From assembly GCA_023375675.1 (NCBI GenBank), contig JALQBC010000004.1, positions 930,001 through 994,000 of the forward strand: 64,000 bases of DNA. The letters run 5' to 3'. The translations under genes and the position numbers were made by a program. The stretch is from Cytospora piceicola. Lineage: Eukaryota; Ascomycota; Sordariomycetes; Diaporthales; Cytosporaceae. A model generated the notes under the pieces. It had not been told where the DNA came from. It made no database searches and worked only from the letters and a program-made list of their open reading frames with translations. Positions 31,422 to 43,851 of this stretch are shown one piece after another (within the stretch, counting starts at the first letter, position 1; the number at the start of each line of letters is the position of its first letter).

Positions 31422-32713
31422 CTTGCTGGTTATTTCGATTTGTCGAGGAGGGACAATGTAGCTTCTGTATATTCGACTGGGTGGTCGACATCTGATCTTA
31501 AACTCCAGTCTGATAGCCACATGTAGGGGGGCCGAGGCTGATATATGCTGATCTGTGTACACTGGGTAGAATTTAGCAAAACGCCTCAGACCCAGGCAGC
31601 GCAGATGAAAAGAGGATGCAACGCCCTCGCAGCCTTGGGGGCTAAGGAAATTACCAAGGGAAATTGTGCTCTAAGTTTTAGACGAGGGGTTCTGACAGCG
31701 TGTCGAAATATTGCAAGAGGCTTAGAGTTTCTGGTCTCGAACAAGTGCCGAACATTGCTCGTGAAGAAGAATAATACGAACGCATGGTCCATGTTGCTGA
31801 GCCGAGGATCCCTTAGATTTTGGGCGCAGTCTGCAATGGGGCAGTTTTGAATCTCACGGCGTACCTGCGGGTACCTATTCATATGGAGTAGGTGGTGTTA
31901 CACACATGCCAACACATAGGCTGCTGACATGCAGAAAGAGGAACAGTTTGGGGTAGGAAATGTTACATATATGACGATTCAAAGGCTGATATGCAGAAAG
32001 AGGACCAATTTAGCCCCGCAATACAACCTTTCTCTTGCACTTCCAAATTTGCCTGGCAACGTTCAAGAAACTGCATTGGCAATAGCGATGACATGTACCC
32101 TTCTAATCGGGTAAGCCACCAACTATTGAAGCTCTATAGATTAATGTCTTGGCCCCCAATGTCCCCTCAAATGCAGTGTGAGGTGTGATGGCACCTCGGC
32201 GGCTCGGCCTCCTCCTGGACTCGTAAACACTGAAAAGTCTTAGTACGGGCAGGCAGCAATCTGCATGCAATATTCTACACAGCCTTGGGCGACCACACCA
32301 ACAGCTGAGAGCCAACCGATGGATTGTTGACTCAAGGTTGCAGGTGCGCTGGTCCTGGAACGAAAGGACATAGTAAGTGTCTGCATGCCCGCGGCGGCAA
32401 TGCGACCGTACCTGGACTGCCCGAGCCGCTGCCTCCAGACGGGGAGTGAGACATCATGTACCACGAGGAAACACCCCGGCCTGCCCGGCAACCAACTTCA
32501 AAGATTGCGATGGACTAGTCTGGAACGGCGCTGTCACAGTCCCCTTCTTACATTCGCAGGTGGACGAGGCTTCTTGCAATCTATATATCAGATCCCAGAT
32601 ATGTTATCTCATCCAGTGCGACCCCCTAAGTCCATCTACCTCAATTGCGCGAAACCACAAGCAACATCAGGCGACGCCAGCAAGAATCAAGAGCTTCCAG
32701 CTACACATGAGAT
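31422..32713. other. Divergent promoter between PTH11-like gene and PKS
   Basis: 1.3 kb shared upstream region of two cluster genes. Short frames only; a direct repeat of GCTGACATGCAGAAAGAGGA-like sequence occurs at 31922 and 31984 (the phrase ATGCAGAAAGAGGA is shared). No gene was recognised. Confidence 0.45.
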
Positions 32714-35700
32714 ATGTCTATTGAAATCGCGATAATTGGGAGTGGCTGCCGGCTTCCCGGCGGTGCGAACACTCCTTCCAAGCTTTGGGATCTCTTGCGG
32801 GATCCGAGGTCTCTTGCTGTGGATGTCCCATGGATAAAGGGGTCATACCACAGTGATGGGGCGTATCACGGCCATACCAACGTGAAGCAGGCATACCTCT
32901 TAGAAGACAATGATGGACAGCGGCGCTTCGATGCTGGCTTCTTTGCCATGTCCCCAGCTGAGGCAAATACACTGGACCCACAGATCCGGCTCCTTCTTGA
33001 GACCGTCTACGAAGCGCTGGAGACGGCTGGACAAACCATTGAAGGACTTCAAGGATCGAGCACAGCCGTATATGCTGGTCAGATGGTGGGCGAGTATGAG
33101 AGCATGATGATCAGAGATGTGGACAGACTGGGGACCTATCATGCAACGTAAGCATAACGGTACAAACCAAGACTAGCACCACAATGCTCATTCAGCAACA
33201 GTAGCGTATCTAGGGCGATGCTTTCGAACAGAATATCGTATTTCTTCGACTGGCGCGGACCATCCATAACGATCGACACAGCATGCAGCTCCAGTCTTGT
33301 CGCTCTTCACTATGCTGTCCAGCAACTACGCTCGGGTCAGTCACGGCTCGCGATTGCAGCAGGCGCCAATATCATCGCGGACACGCAAAACTTTATAGCC
33401 GAGTCCAAAATGCAGATGCTATCCCCTGAGGGCCGCTCACGCATGTGGGATGCCACAGCCAACGGATATGCTCGAGGCGAAGGCGTAGCAGCTGTCGTTT
33501 TAAAGACTCTCAGCGCTGCACTTGAGGATGGTGACCATATCGAATGCGTTATACGCGAGACGGCTGTCAATCAGGACGGGAAGACGCCTGGGATTACCAT
33601 GTGAGCCTAGCTGCTTTCCTACAGCGTCAAAGGAAGGATAGACCAGAAACTGTATTCTCTTGCAGAAACAGCTGACACTACGATCGGATATATAGGCCAA
33701 GTTCGGTGTCACAAACATCGCTCATCCGAGCATGCTATGCGCAAGCAGGGCTAAATCCGAACTTTCCGTCAGACAGGCCACAATACTTTGAGGCTCACGG
33801 CACCGGGACTCAGGCAGGGGATGTAATTGAGGCCGAGGCGATCCACACTGCCTTCTTCTCGGCGCCGAAGCAAGGCGTGGGCGGAGGTGCCGGCGATGAT
33901 GGCTGTCTGCCGATACTTCGGGTGGGCAGCATCAAGACGGTCGTTGGCCACACCGAAGGTAATGCCGGCCTCGCAGGGGTCATCAAAGCATCCCTGGCGT
34001 TGCAGCACGGGGAAATCCCTCCAAACATGCTCTTTAACCGCCTTAATCCTCGTATCAAGACGTTCTACGACAGTCTGGAGATTCCGACGTCCTTAACGCC
34101 GTGGGTTGCTCTGCCTCGTGGAGTTCCCCGTCGCGCAAGCGTCAACAGGTAAGTCTCGAACGACGCAACTCAAAGTCTGGCGTTACCCAACCTGACTTCT
34201 TCTATTTTCTTTTTTATAGTTTTGGTTTTGGTGGCACGAACTGTCATGCCATTCTGGAGCGCCCACAAAGTCCCACCAAGCTCACCCAAACCGCTCAGAC
34301 AGTTCTTGCATTTGCGCCATTCGTCTTCTCGGCAGCTTCGGCAATTTCACTTGTGTCCTATCTCTCGAGATTTGATGACTTTCTTCAAAAACACGAGAAT
34401 GGCAAATCGTTTGATGTCGCCAGTCTTGCCTACACGCTCTACGCGCGGCGGAGTCGGCTTCCGGTTGCTACTGCCATTGCCGCTTCGAATGTTCACGAGC
34501 TTCGCGCCGGCATTCAGAAGAGGCTCAAGGCTGCGCGGGCCGACCCTGTGCGGCAAATTGGTATCAAGCCCGCCCGCTTCGCCAAGTATACATTGCCGTG
34601 CAAAGTGTTGGGCATATTCACGGGTCAGGGGGCGCAGTGGGCGCAGATGGGCATGGAGTTGGTGACCGGCTCAGATGCAGCCCGAGCAACCTTCGAACGT
34701 CTGCAGTCTCGTCTCGACGGACTACCCGCCATGGACAGACCCTCTTGGACTATACTCGAGGAGCTGAACCGTAAGGCCGGCACGTCGCGAATTCACGAAG
34801 CCGCCATCTCTCAGCCACTGTGTACCGCCGTGCAGATCCTTCAAGTTGATCTTCTACGGGCTGCAGGAATCCAATTTCATGTTGTCATCGGACATTCTTC
34901 TGGAGAGATTGCTGCAGCATATGCCGCCGGATTTCTTTCAGCCGGAGATGCTATCTGTATTGCATATTACCGCGGGCTACATTCCGCTTTAGCAAGGGGG
35001 CCAGCAGGACAGAAAGGGTCGATGCTTACCGTCGGAACATCACCAGACGATGCCCGGGACCTCCTAGGCTTTCCAGAGTTCCAAGGACGTGCCAGCTTGG
35101 CCGCAGTCAATTCGGCCAGTAGCGTGACTCTTTCAGGCGACGCTGACGCTATCCAGCATTTGAAAACCATCTTTGAAGATGAGCAGAAATTTGTCAGGAC
35201 ACTCAAGATCGATAAGGCTTACCATTCTCACCATATGAAGCCCTGTTCGGAGAGCTACCTTTCCTCGCTGTCCGCACTAGATATCATGATAGACCACGAT
35301 TCTGCGCGCAATGTTGTATGGGTCTCCAGTGTCCATGGCAAGGAGGTGACCGGCGTTCATGATGGTCTGGAGGGCCTCTACTGGGACAGAAACATGACGA
35401 GTCCCGTGCTCTTTATGCAAGCCCTGGAAGCTGCTTGCGTTAATGGCCCCTTGGATATGGCTATTGAAATAGGTCCACATTCGGCGTTGCGCGGACCCGT
35501 CTTGCAGACGATACAAAATGTCCTGGGCCATACAGTCCCGTACACTGCCATGTTTCAACGTGGCATGTCCAGCATCGTATCATTCTCGGATGGTTTAGGC
35601 TATGCCTGGACACATCTTGGGGGAGAAACGGTCGACCTCCACAGCTATCATGGCTATATTTCCGGGGGCTCGTCGGTCAAGTTTCTGTCCGGTTTACCCA

Positions 35701-38700
35701 CATATGCCTGGGATCACAGCAAGGAGTACTGGCATGAGTCGAGACACGCGAGAGCTGAGCGCTTTCGAGGTCCGGTCCAGGAGCTTTTGGGCCATCTGAC
35801 GCCGGATAGTACGGAACATGACATGCAGTGGCGAAATATATTGCGACCGACAGAGCTACCATGGCTCAGAGGGCACCGATTGGCCAACATGATTGTCTTC
35901 CCAGGCGCCGGATACATCGCAATGGCCTTGGATGTGGCCACTGTTCTGTGTAGAGGCCAAGCAGCTGCCCTTGTCGACGTCCTTGACGTTGACATTGGCC
36001 GAGCCTTGGTGTTTGACGGAGAAGACTCCAGCATCGAGATCATATTTTCCGTCACGGGCGTTTCCAGAGCAAGCGATACGATTACGGCTGAATTCAGAGT
36101 CCACGCTGAATCGGATCGAAATACCGGTGCGCTTGAACTCAGAGCTAGTGGACATATACGGGTTCACTTGGGTGAACCATCCGCTATCAGTCTGCCACTC
36201 AGGCTCGCACCGCCGTCTTCCCTTGTCAAAGTCGATTCTTCCCAATACTATGACTTCCTTCGGGGGCTGGGCTACCAATACTCTGGGCCCTTTCAGGCAC
36301 TTGAAATGCTTCAGAGAACACTCGGCGCGGTGACCGGCCTGGTTCGCAACCACGAGCCCTCGACCAGGCTGATTCATCCTGGGGTACTTGACGCAGCCTT
36401 CCATTCAGTCTGCCTTGCCCGTGGCGTTCCATGGGATGGTTCTATCTGGGCCTTGCATGTGCCGAGACTAATTCGTCGAGTCACCTTTAACCCGGCTTTG
36501 ATCTCCGAAGCAATGTCGAAAGCAGAAACCATGCCATTCGATGCATTCTGGCCAGAGCAGGGCTTGCATACACAAGGGAAAATGGTCTGTGATGTTGAGG
36601 TATACAATGTCACTCAAAATCATGCTATGATCCAGGTCGAGGGTCTCGAAGCCGTCCCAATGATGCCGGCTACGCCCAAAGATGACCGCGACTTGTTCTC
36701 GACATTGAAGTGGAGCGTCGCCTTTCCTAATCTCAGCGAGGATATCGCAAAAGCAGAAAAGCGCGATTTCGCTTCTGTGCTTATACGCTTGGCGGCTTAC
36801 TACCTGCGTATCTTGGATCGTGACGTGCCCGTCGACTCTGCTTCAAAGGCTGATGCTTCGGCCAGGTGGCTGTATGACTTCGTCTCACACTTTCACTCTA
36901 TTGCAGAGTCAGGGTCTCTGCCCCTGTGGCAGCCAGAGTGGGAGCATGATACACACGAAAATGTGCTAGAAGCGTGTAAGCCCTACACGCGAAGTATGGA
37001 CGTACAACTCTTGAGGGCATTTGGACGCCACCTGGTGCGTACTGCAAACGGTGAACAGCTAGTGCCAGAAAAGCAATCTTTGTCACAATGGGCCAAAGAT
37101 GGTCTCGGGGCGTCAACGTGCAGGGCCTACCTAGCAGAAGTATCAGCCCAACTCGTGCACCGCTATCCCCACATGGATATCTTGGAGCTAGGTGCAGAAG
37201 CTGGGGCTGCTACTATCACGATCCTGGCAAGAATCCAAGGCAGGTTCGCCTCATACACCTCGACTGACCCCGGCACCCCTCCCCGACTGGACGGGCTTAC
37301 TTTTCAAGATGTTGCGCACAAACTCGTTGTCACCCAGTTTGACCCAGCAGGGGAACATCACAGCCAGAAGTTCCGTGGTGACTCATTCAACCTCGTGCTC
37401 TCATCTGGACAATTTGATAGGTCTCCCAACCTCAGGACGACGCTGCAGACTATCCGTCGTCTGCTGAGGCAGGGTGGATATCTTGTCATGAAGATTTGGC
37501 AGCCAGCAGCCTCGTCGGTCTTCAGTACCGTTGTTACCGCTCTGGCTGGCCATGACCAACGAACATCACCGGCACTCACAAGATCAGATTGGGATACAAT
37601 GCTACGTGAAAGTGGGTTTTCGGGAGTCGACACCTGTACTCCAGTTGATGGGCTTTCTAGTCCCTGGGCAGTCCTTGTTACCCAGGCTATGGACGAAAAG
37701 ATTGAGCTCTTGCGTGAGCCACTCTCGCTCTCTCAAAAGCGTGACAGTAGAGTTCACATCGAGGATCTCGTGCTGCTCGGTAGCGTCAGCTTACGAAGCA
37801 CGAAGCTTACCCAAGAGCTCAAGTCTCTTCTCAACGGGTACTGCACCTCGGTTAGGATGGCCACGTCGTTGTCCGAAATTGCTGCTCTTCCGCTATCCCC
37901 GACCAAGACAACCGTCTTGAGTCTGACAGATCTCGACAAGCCAGCCTTGAAGGACCTGACTGAAACAAAATGGATATCGCTAAAACGGATCCTTCTTGAA
38001 ATCAGAACGCTTTGCTGGATTACACATGGTAGGAGAGCGGGAAATCCTTATGCTAGCATGATAGTCGGCCTAGTACGCGGTGCTATGGTTGATAACCCAG
38101 CACTGCAATCTCTGTTTCTTGACTTCGAAAACGAGTCGATGGTCAACGCGCTTGCTATCAGCAAGATCCTCATGCGGCATATGGCGTTGCTCGATTGGCA
38201 TAGTCGTGGCCAGACGACTACAACCAGCATCGAGCGGGAGTTGATGGTGGATTTGGAAGGCCGGATCCTCATTCCCCGCGTTGTACCGAACGTAGAGATG
38301 AACAAGCGCTATAATTCGATGAGGAGGCGGGTCTTGGCTCTTCCTCGACCAGGCAAAGACATCCTCAGCATATACGACCACGAATCAGGGTGGGAGTTGC
38401 GTCAAGCACCTCTGGCTCAAAGTTGTTCCGCTGAAGACAGACTGCGTGACCGTCTCATCACGACCCATTCGATCTTGTCCAGCATCCGCATCAACGAGTT
38501 CGATTCCGCATTTCTGCTATTGGGCCACTTGGAAAATTCCGAAAGCTATACGGTTGCCTTATGGCGGATGAACGCTTCAGTAGCCCATGGTCCGAAAGAA
38601 CTCTCGTGTACGGCTGAGGTCTCGCCCGAGAACGAGGCTCGGTTCCTCGCACTAGTAGCGTGCCACATTCTGGCATCAATAGTGCTAAATGGCCTTTCCA

Positions 38701-41700
38701 GTGGCGACAGGGTCCTTCTCTACGAACCTGACATGGAATTTGCCAAAACGGTCTTGTTCGTAGCTGAGCAGCTTGGGATATTGGCCACGATCATTACCAC
38801 GCGCATGCTCCCGGGCCACTCGCAACAACAATGGCTGAGGCTTCACCCTTCACAGTCGTCTCGCACTCTATTCCCACTTCAACTCGAGAATGTATCAGTT
38901 TTTATAGACTTCTCCGATAAGTTTCAAATGGATCCTGTGAAAAGTCGGTTGCGATCGTTACTCTCGAACGGGTGCCGCAAGGAGTCTTTGCGCAGCCTGT
39001 TCGGAGGGAGTTCATCAAGCATTCAATCATCAAAGTTTGCAGCTATTCGGAGCCGTCTGACTTCAGCTGTATTTCATGCACTAGCGGCGCTGCAAGAGCC
39101 TACGAGCTCTGAAGAAGTACCCATTCAGACAATCGCTGTCAACGCGCTGGCTGAACGCACCCCCGATGTGTCTCCATTGTCTGTCGTCGACTGGGCAAGG
39201 CAGTCACAAGCTTCGGCTGTCGTTCGGACCGTTGACGAAGAATTCAAGTTCTCAAGTTCCAAGACATACTGGCTTGTTGGCCTGAGCGGTGGTATTGGGC
39301 AGTCGTTGTGCAAGTGGATAGCACAACACGGGGGTCGGCACTTTGTCATAACGAGTCGCAATCCTCAAGTGGCAGAATCTTGGCTCAACGAGATGCGCAG
39401 CATGGGAGTTAAGACGTTAAAAGTCTTGGCATGCGACATCACTCGCAAGAGTGAGGTGGTCATCCTCCACTCTGAGATATGTAGGAGCATGCCTCCTATC
39501 GCTGGGGTTGCCCAAGGTGCAATGGTGTTGCGTGACACAAACATTCGGGACATGACCCTGGATCAGTTCTTCGCCGTGACGACGCCCAAGGTAGAAGGCA
39601 GTATCCATCTAAACGACCTATTCCAGGAGAATACGCTTGACTTCTTTGTCTTCTTCTCTTCTGTGGTCTCGTTGGTTGGCAACAATGGACAAGCTGCGTA
39701 TTCGGCAGCCAACTCATTCATGGCGGGCTTAGCCGAGCAACGCCGTCGACAGGGACTGGCGGCTTCTGTCATTGATATTGGCGCTGTTATGGGGGTAGGT
39801 TATGCCACCCAAATCGAGGAAACGCCTTTCGTCTATACCCGCGCGGGGTTTCAGAAACAAGGCCTCCTCGGCATGTCTGAACAGGACCTGCTTCAGCTCT
39901 TCGCCGAGGCCGTCCTGTCTGGGAGTTCCGGATCTCCTAATTCGACCGAGATCATAGCAGGCGTCCGCACCGTTACCCGGCAGGATGAAATAGTCCCAGC
40001 GTGGGAGAACATACCTATGATGAGCCACTTTGTTCTGGAGACACGACGACAAGATAACGACGGCCCCGGTTCCCATTCCAGCCAACCCTTTGGTGCGCGT
40101 CTGGCTGAAGCCAATGATCAGGACGAGCTCTTCGGTCTGTTGAGAAACGCTTTCATCGCACGACTTGGTACTTTGCTTCAAGTCGATACTACTGAGATAG
40201 ACAAGGGAAACCTGGTCGCCATGCGTCTTGATGAATTGGGCATAGATTCTCTCACGGCAGTTGATATACAAGCTTGGTTCATGAAGACCGCCGAAGTGAA
40301 CATTCCGGTGCTCAAGATCCTCAACGGCTCCACTATCAGGGACTTGCTTGCTATCGCCGTTCAGGAGATTCCAGCACGTCTCGTTCCAAATATAAAGCCC
40401 AACTCCCACACTGCATCCGAGACCTTCGAGTCAGCCACTGAAGATTCGGGTGCAAGAAAGAACAGCAGAAATAGCACATCTGACACTCAGCGAGACGCGT
40501 CGTTGCCTCTTTTCAACACGGACGGCGATGACGGTGCCACAGCAGATTCTGTCTCCACCATCACAAAGATGATTCCGCTTTCCTCTTCGCAAGCCAGTTC
40601 CTGGGCCAACCTTGCTCATGTCGAAGGCGGGACCGGCCTCAACCGCAGCCTGTCTGCCCGCATCAACGGTCTCTTGCGCCTTGAGGACCTCAAGCGTGCC
40701 GTGCTGGTACTGGGAAAACAGCATGAGATGTTAAGAACCTGCTTCCCTCAGCACGAAGGCTTACCGATGCAGGCCATTATGGAGGACAGTGTGTTACATC
40801 TAGAATGTCGACAAATCCACCATCTTGAAGAGTTTGCAGAAACGGCAATGGATGTCCAACGACACGTGTTTGATATAGCTCGCGGTGAAACCATGAGACT
40901 GGTGCTCCTCAGTCGCTCGCCAACGGAGCATTATCTCATTGTCGGGTTTGTCAAGCTCGTCCTTGACGGGGTCTCATTCCAAGCGTTTTTGAGATCACTT
41001 CTGCTGCATTACACCAAGACATTCCCGCTGCCCGAGATACCACAATTTTCTGATTACTCGCAGATGGAGCGCAGAGCCTTGACATCCGGAGAGCTAGGCC
41101 CGGATTTCGACTACTGGACACAACAGTTTGCGAAACCGCCCCCCCCTCTTCCCATTCTCAGCCTTTCATCAGTACCCTCCCGGCCCGAACTCGCCACTTG
41201 CGAGCTAACGCGAGCTACGCTGAGGATCCGACCGAGTACCAAAACCAAGATCCTTGATGTCTGTCGGCGGTTCAAGGCGACGCCTTTTCATTTCTACCTT
41301 GCTACTCTCCGTGCCTTGATGTTGCGGTATGGCCAGGGACAAGAGGACGTCGTCATTGGAATGGAAGACGCCAACCGGGGATACCACATGATGGACACGA
41401 TTGGGCCCTTCGTCAACGTGTTGCCTTTGCGACTTCGTGCGCAGATCACCACTGAATTTGGCCAGATCCTTGACCATGTGCGTACGCAGACCTACGAGGC
41501 TCTCGCTCACGCGAAGCTTCCAACTCAGGCTTTGCTAGATAAGTGTGTTCTTCCTTTGCAAGCTTCATCACAACAATTAGGTTTCCAAAACCAGATGCTT
41601 CCTCCCCATTTGCATGTGTGCCACTGACGCAGAGTTTTGCCCCCAGACTCAACTTGCCTTATTCCACCACACATGCGACCCTCATTCAGTGTGTCGTCGA

Positions 41701-42019
41701 CTACCGGATGGGCCAAAGCGAAAGGATGCAATGGGGCACAAATCACATTGAGTTCCTGGATTTTGAAGTTGGGAGATTACACATGGACATTTATGTTGAC
41801 ATCACAGATAGTTCAGGTGGTGACGCCTACCATGCTTTCAGTATGCGGAAGGACATGTACGGACGAGTTGCGGTTGAGACCTTCGCGAGGGCCTACGAGC
41901 TAGCAATTGAGGCTTTCGTGAATGACCCTTCCATGACTGCCGACAGACTGACCGTGCATGGAGCAGAAGAGGTTGAGCCGACTGTCGGTCCCATTCTAGG
42001 TGAAGATTGTAAGATGTAG
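32714..42019 (+). CDS. LovB-type highly reducing polyketide synthase with terminal condensation-like domain (5 exons)
   Basis: Exons are 32714-33147, 33202-33600, 33696-34148, 34220-41542 and 41647-42019, giving 2,993 residues (LovB is about 3,040). Domains: KS with Cys173 in DTACSSS, His312 in EAHGTGT and His363 in [10 protein letters not shown] with Ser655 in GHSSG; DH with His981 (LRGHRLAN, the G of HxxxGxxxxP replaced by Asn) and Asp1153; a methyltransferase region (about 1416-1520) with a worn SAM motif (ELGAEAG for ExGxGxG); a vestigial ER region (about 1930-2010) with no nucleotide site; KR (GLSGGIG about 2116, Tyr2256); ACP with Ser2439 in LGIDSLTA; and a C domain (about 2500-2970) with VKLVLDG instead of HHxxxDG. 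It builds a reduced polyketide, probably with the neighbouring enoyl reductase. An alternative last intron may fuse it to the MFS gene (see findings). Confidence 0.93.
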
Positions 42020-42062
42020 CCCTAGGTAGACAGATTGCATGGGATTTAACGTTTTCTAATAG
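42009..42062 (+). other. Candidate 54-nt intron joining PKS and MFS transporter in frame
   Basis: Donor GTAAGA at 42009, branch-like TTTAAC at 42045-42050 and acceptor TTTTCTAATAG ending at 42062. Removing it deletes the PKS stop codon (TAG 42017-42019), keeps phase 1 on both sides, and leads into the MFS frame, which is open back to 42050. No other way to start the MFS frame with an ATG was found. Confidence 0.45.
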
Positions 42063-43851
42063 GCCCAAGTTTATTCGTTCGGCCGTCTGAGCTCCATGAC
42101 ACCCGTGGGGGTACCGCAACCGAGTGTCCCAATCGGACCGCAGTGAAGGCCGAGAGTCGCGCTGTCGAAGAAGCCGCGGCGATAGTCGAAACTAGCTATC
42201 CCTCGCGCAGGGCCAGGAAGCCACTTGCATTCTATCTCGCATTCACAGGGCTTTGCTTTGCAATGTTCGCCTTCTCGCTCGATACCACTACTCTGCCCGT
42301 GGCGATCCCGGTGAGCTCTGTCCCTGTCTTTTGTCTGTTTGTATGGGGTATAAGGATAGCAGAAATTCCTGTCAAGTTTTTCTGACCGGAAAATGACAGT
42401 CCATCGCCAAACAGCTGGGAGGCACGAGCCTCGAGTCCTTCTGGGCCGGGATTTCCTACCTCCTGGGCGTGGTCGTTACGCAGCCGCTGTATGCTGCGGT
42501 CTCGGATGTTTTTGGCCGCAAGCCTCCGCTATATGTCGCCTTCCTCCTCTTCATCGCGGGCTCGCTTGTCTTTGCCCTCGCACGCACCATGACGACCATA
42601 ATCGCAGGCCGGGTGCTGCAGGGGTTGGGCGCGGGCGGCTTAAACGTACTGTGCGATATCATCGTCGCAGACATGACCACGCTGCAGGAACGCTCTTTTT
42701 ATCTGGGCCTAACAGCAATTCCCATCGCGCTCGGGAGCATCCCAGGCACCTCCGTCGGGGCGGTCTTCAGCACCTACGTTGACTGGAGGTGGATTGGATG
42801 GGTGAATCTTCCCCTGCTGAGCGTGGCCTTTCCTCTGGTCTTCTTTTTCCTGCGTCTGAAACCGCTCGACGCGACGCTGCAGTCCAAACTGGCGCGTCTG
42901 GACTGGGTCGGCCTGGCGTTGCTTACGGTCGGCGCTACCGCGTTTGTTACGCCTTTGAGCTGGGCCGGCACCCTGTTTCCCTGGGGCTCGTGGCGGACCT
43001 TACTCCCCCTGCTGGTGGGTCTCGCAGTGCTCGTCGTCTTCGCCGTCTATGAGTCCAGACCCGAGGCTCCCATCGTTCCCCACCGTCTCTTTCGCTCCAG
43101 GACGGCCGTCATGGCCTTGATTGGCGCCTTTATCCACGGCATGACGCTCTATTCGCTGCTGCAGTATCTGCCCTTCTTTTACCAATCCGTCTTGCTCGAG
43201 ACAGTGATTCAGTCTGCGGTGACGCTGCTCCCAGCAAGTAGCACTAGCTGCATCAGCGCCGGCCTCTCGGTCCTGGCACTCAGCAGCAGCGCTCGCGGGG
43301 GCTATAGGCTTCGGATCCGAGCCTGTTGGATCCTAGCCACCCTGGGCTCCGGGTGTTTCGCCCTGTTGGAAACGGATTCGTCTAGATCCATGCGCCTGGG
43401 AATCCCGGTCATGTGGGCGGCAGGCATCGGCGGCTTGATCCAACTCCTGATGCTGCCAATTCAGGCGAGCGTACAGAGCGTTGACGACATCGGCGCGGCG
43501 GTCAGTTTGCTCCTTTCCGTCCGTTATGTCGGGGGCCTTGTGGGCGTAGCCATTGGAGCGACTGTTTTCAGTTCCACATTTGGCGCTGCCATGGTCAGCG
43601 TCCACGACCTGCCTGACTCGCTGGCAATTTTGAAAGATGCAAACAATGCTATCGGGTTCATACCCACACTCAGGACCTTGGACCTGCCCCCTGAGGTGAT
43701 GGCACCCATCTTGCAAGCATACCTTGAGGCTATGCGTGCCGTCTTTTACACCATGACGGGTTTCGGAGCGGTTGGGTTCTTTAGCTCGGTTTTCATGGAA
43801 GTGCTGAGTCTTGACAAGATGGAGACCGGGCGTCAGCGCTTCGAGGAGTGA
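42063..43851 (+). CDS. MFS transporter, 14-TM drug:H+ antiporter type (DHA2), start unresolved
   Basis: Segments are 42063-42310 and 42400-43851, separated by an intron with GTGAGC and GACAG borders. From the first open codon the protein is about 565 residues; the transporter body starts near RRARKPLAFYLAF. I count 14 hydrophobic helices. Motif A appears as SDVFGRKPPL after helix 2, and helix 5 carries a motif-C-like IALGSIPGTSVGAVF. The likely role is export of the cluster product across the plasma membrane, as for TOXA-like pumps. The odd feature is the 5' end: the frame is open upstream to a stop at 42047-42049 but contains no ATG before helix 1. ATG 42096 is out of frame, separated from the MFS frame by a G5 run (42106-42110). 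Either a single-base error, a non-AUG start, or in-frame splicing from the PKS must explain it. Confidence 0.85.

Noticed and set aside
42143..42145. GTG as the MFS start codon
   Set aside because: Fungal nuclear genes start at ATG almost always; splicing from the PKS or a one-base error explains the missing ATG better.
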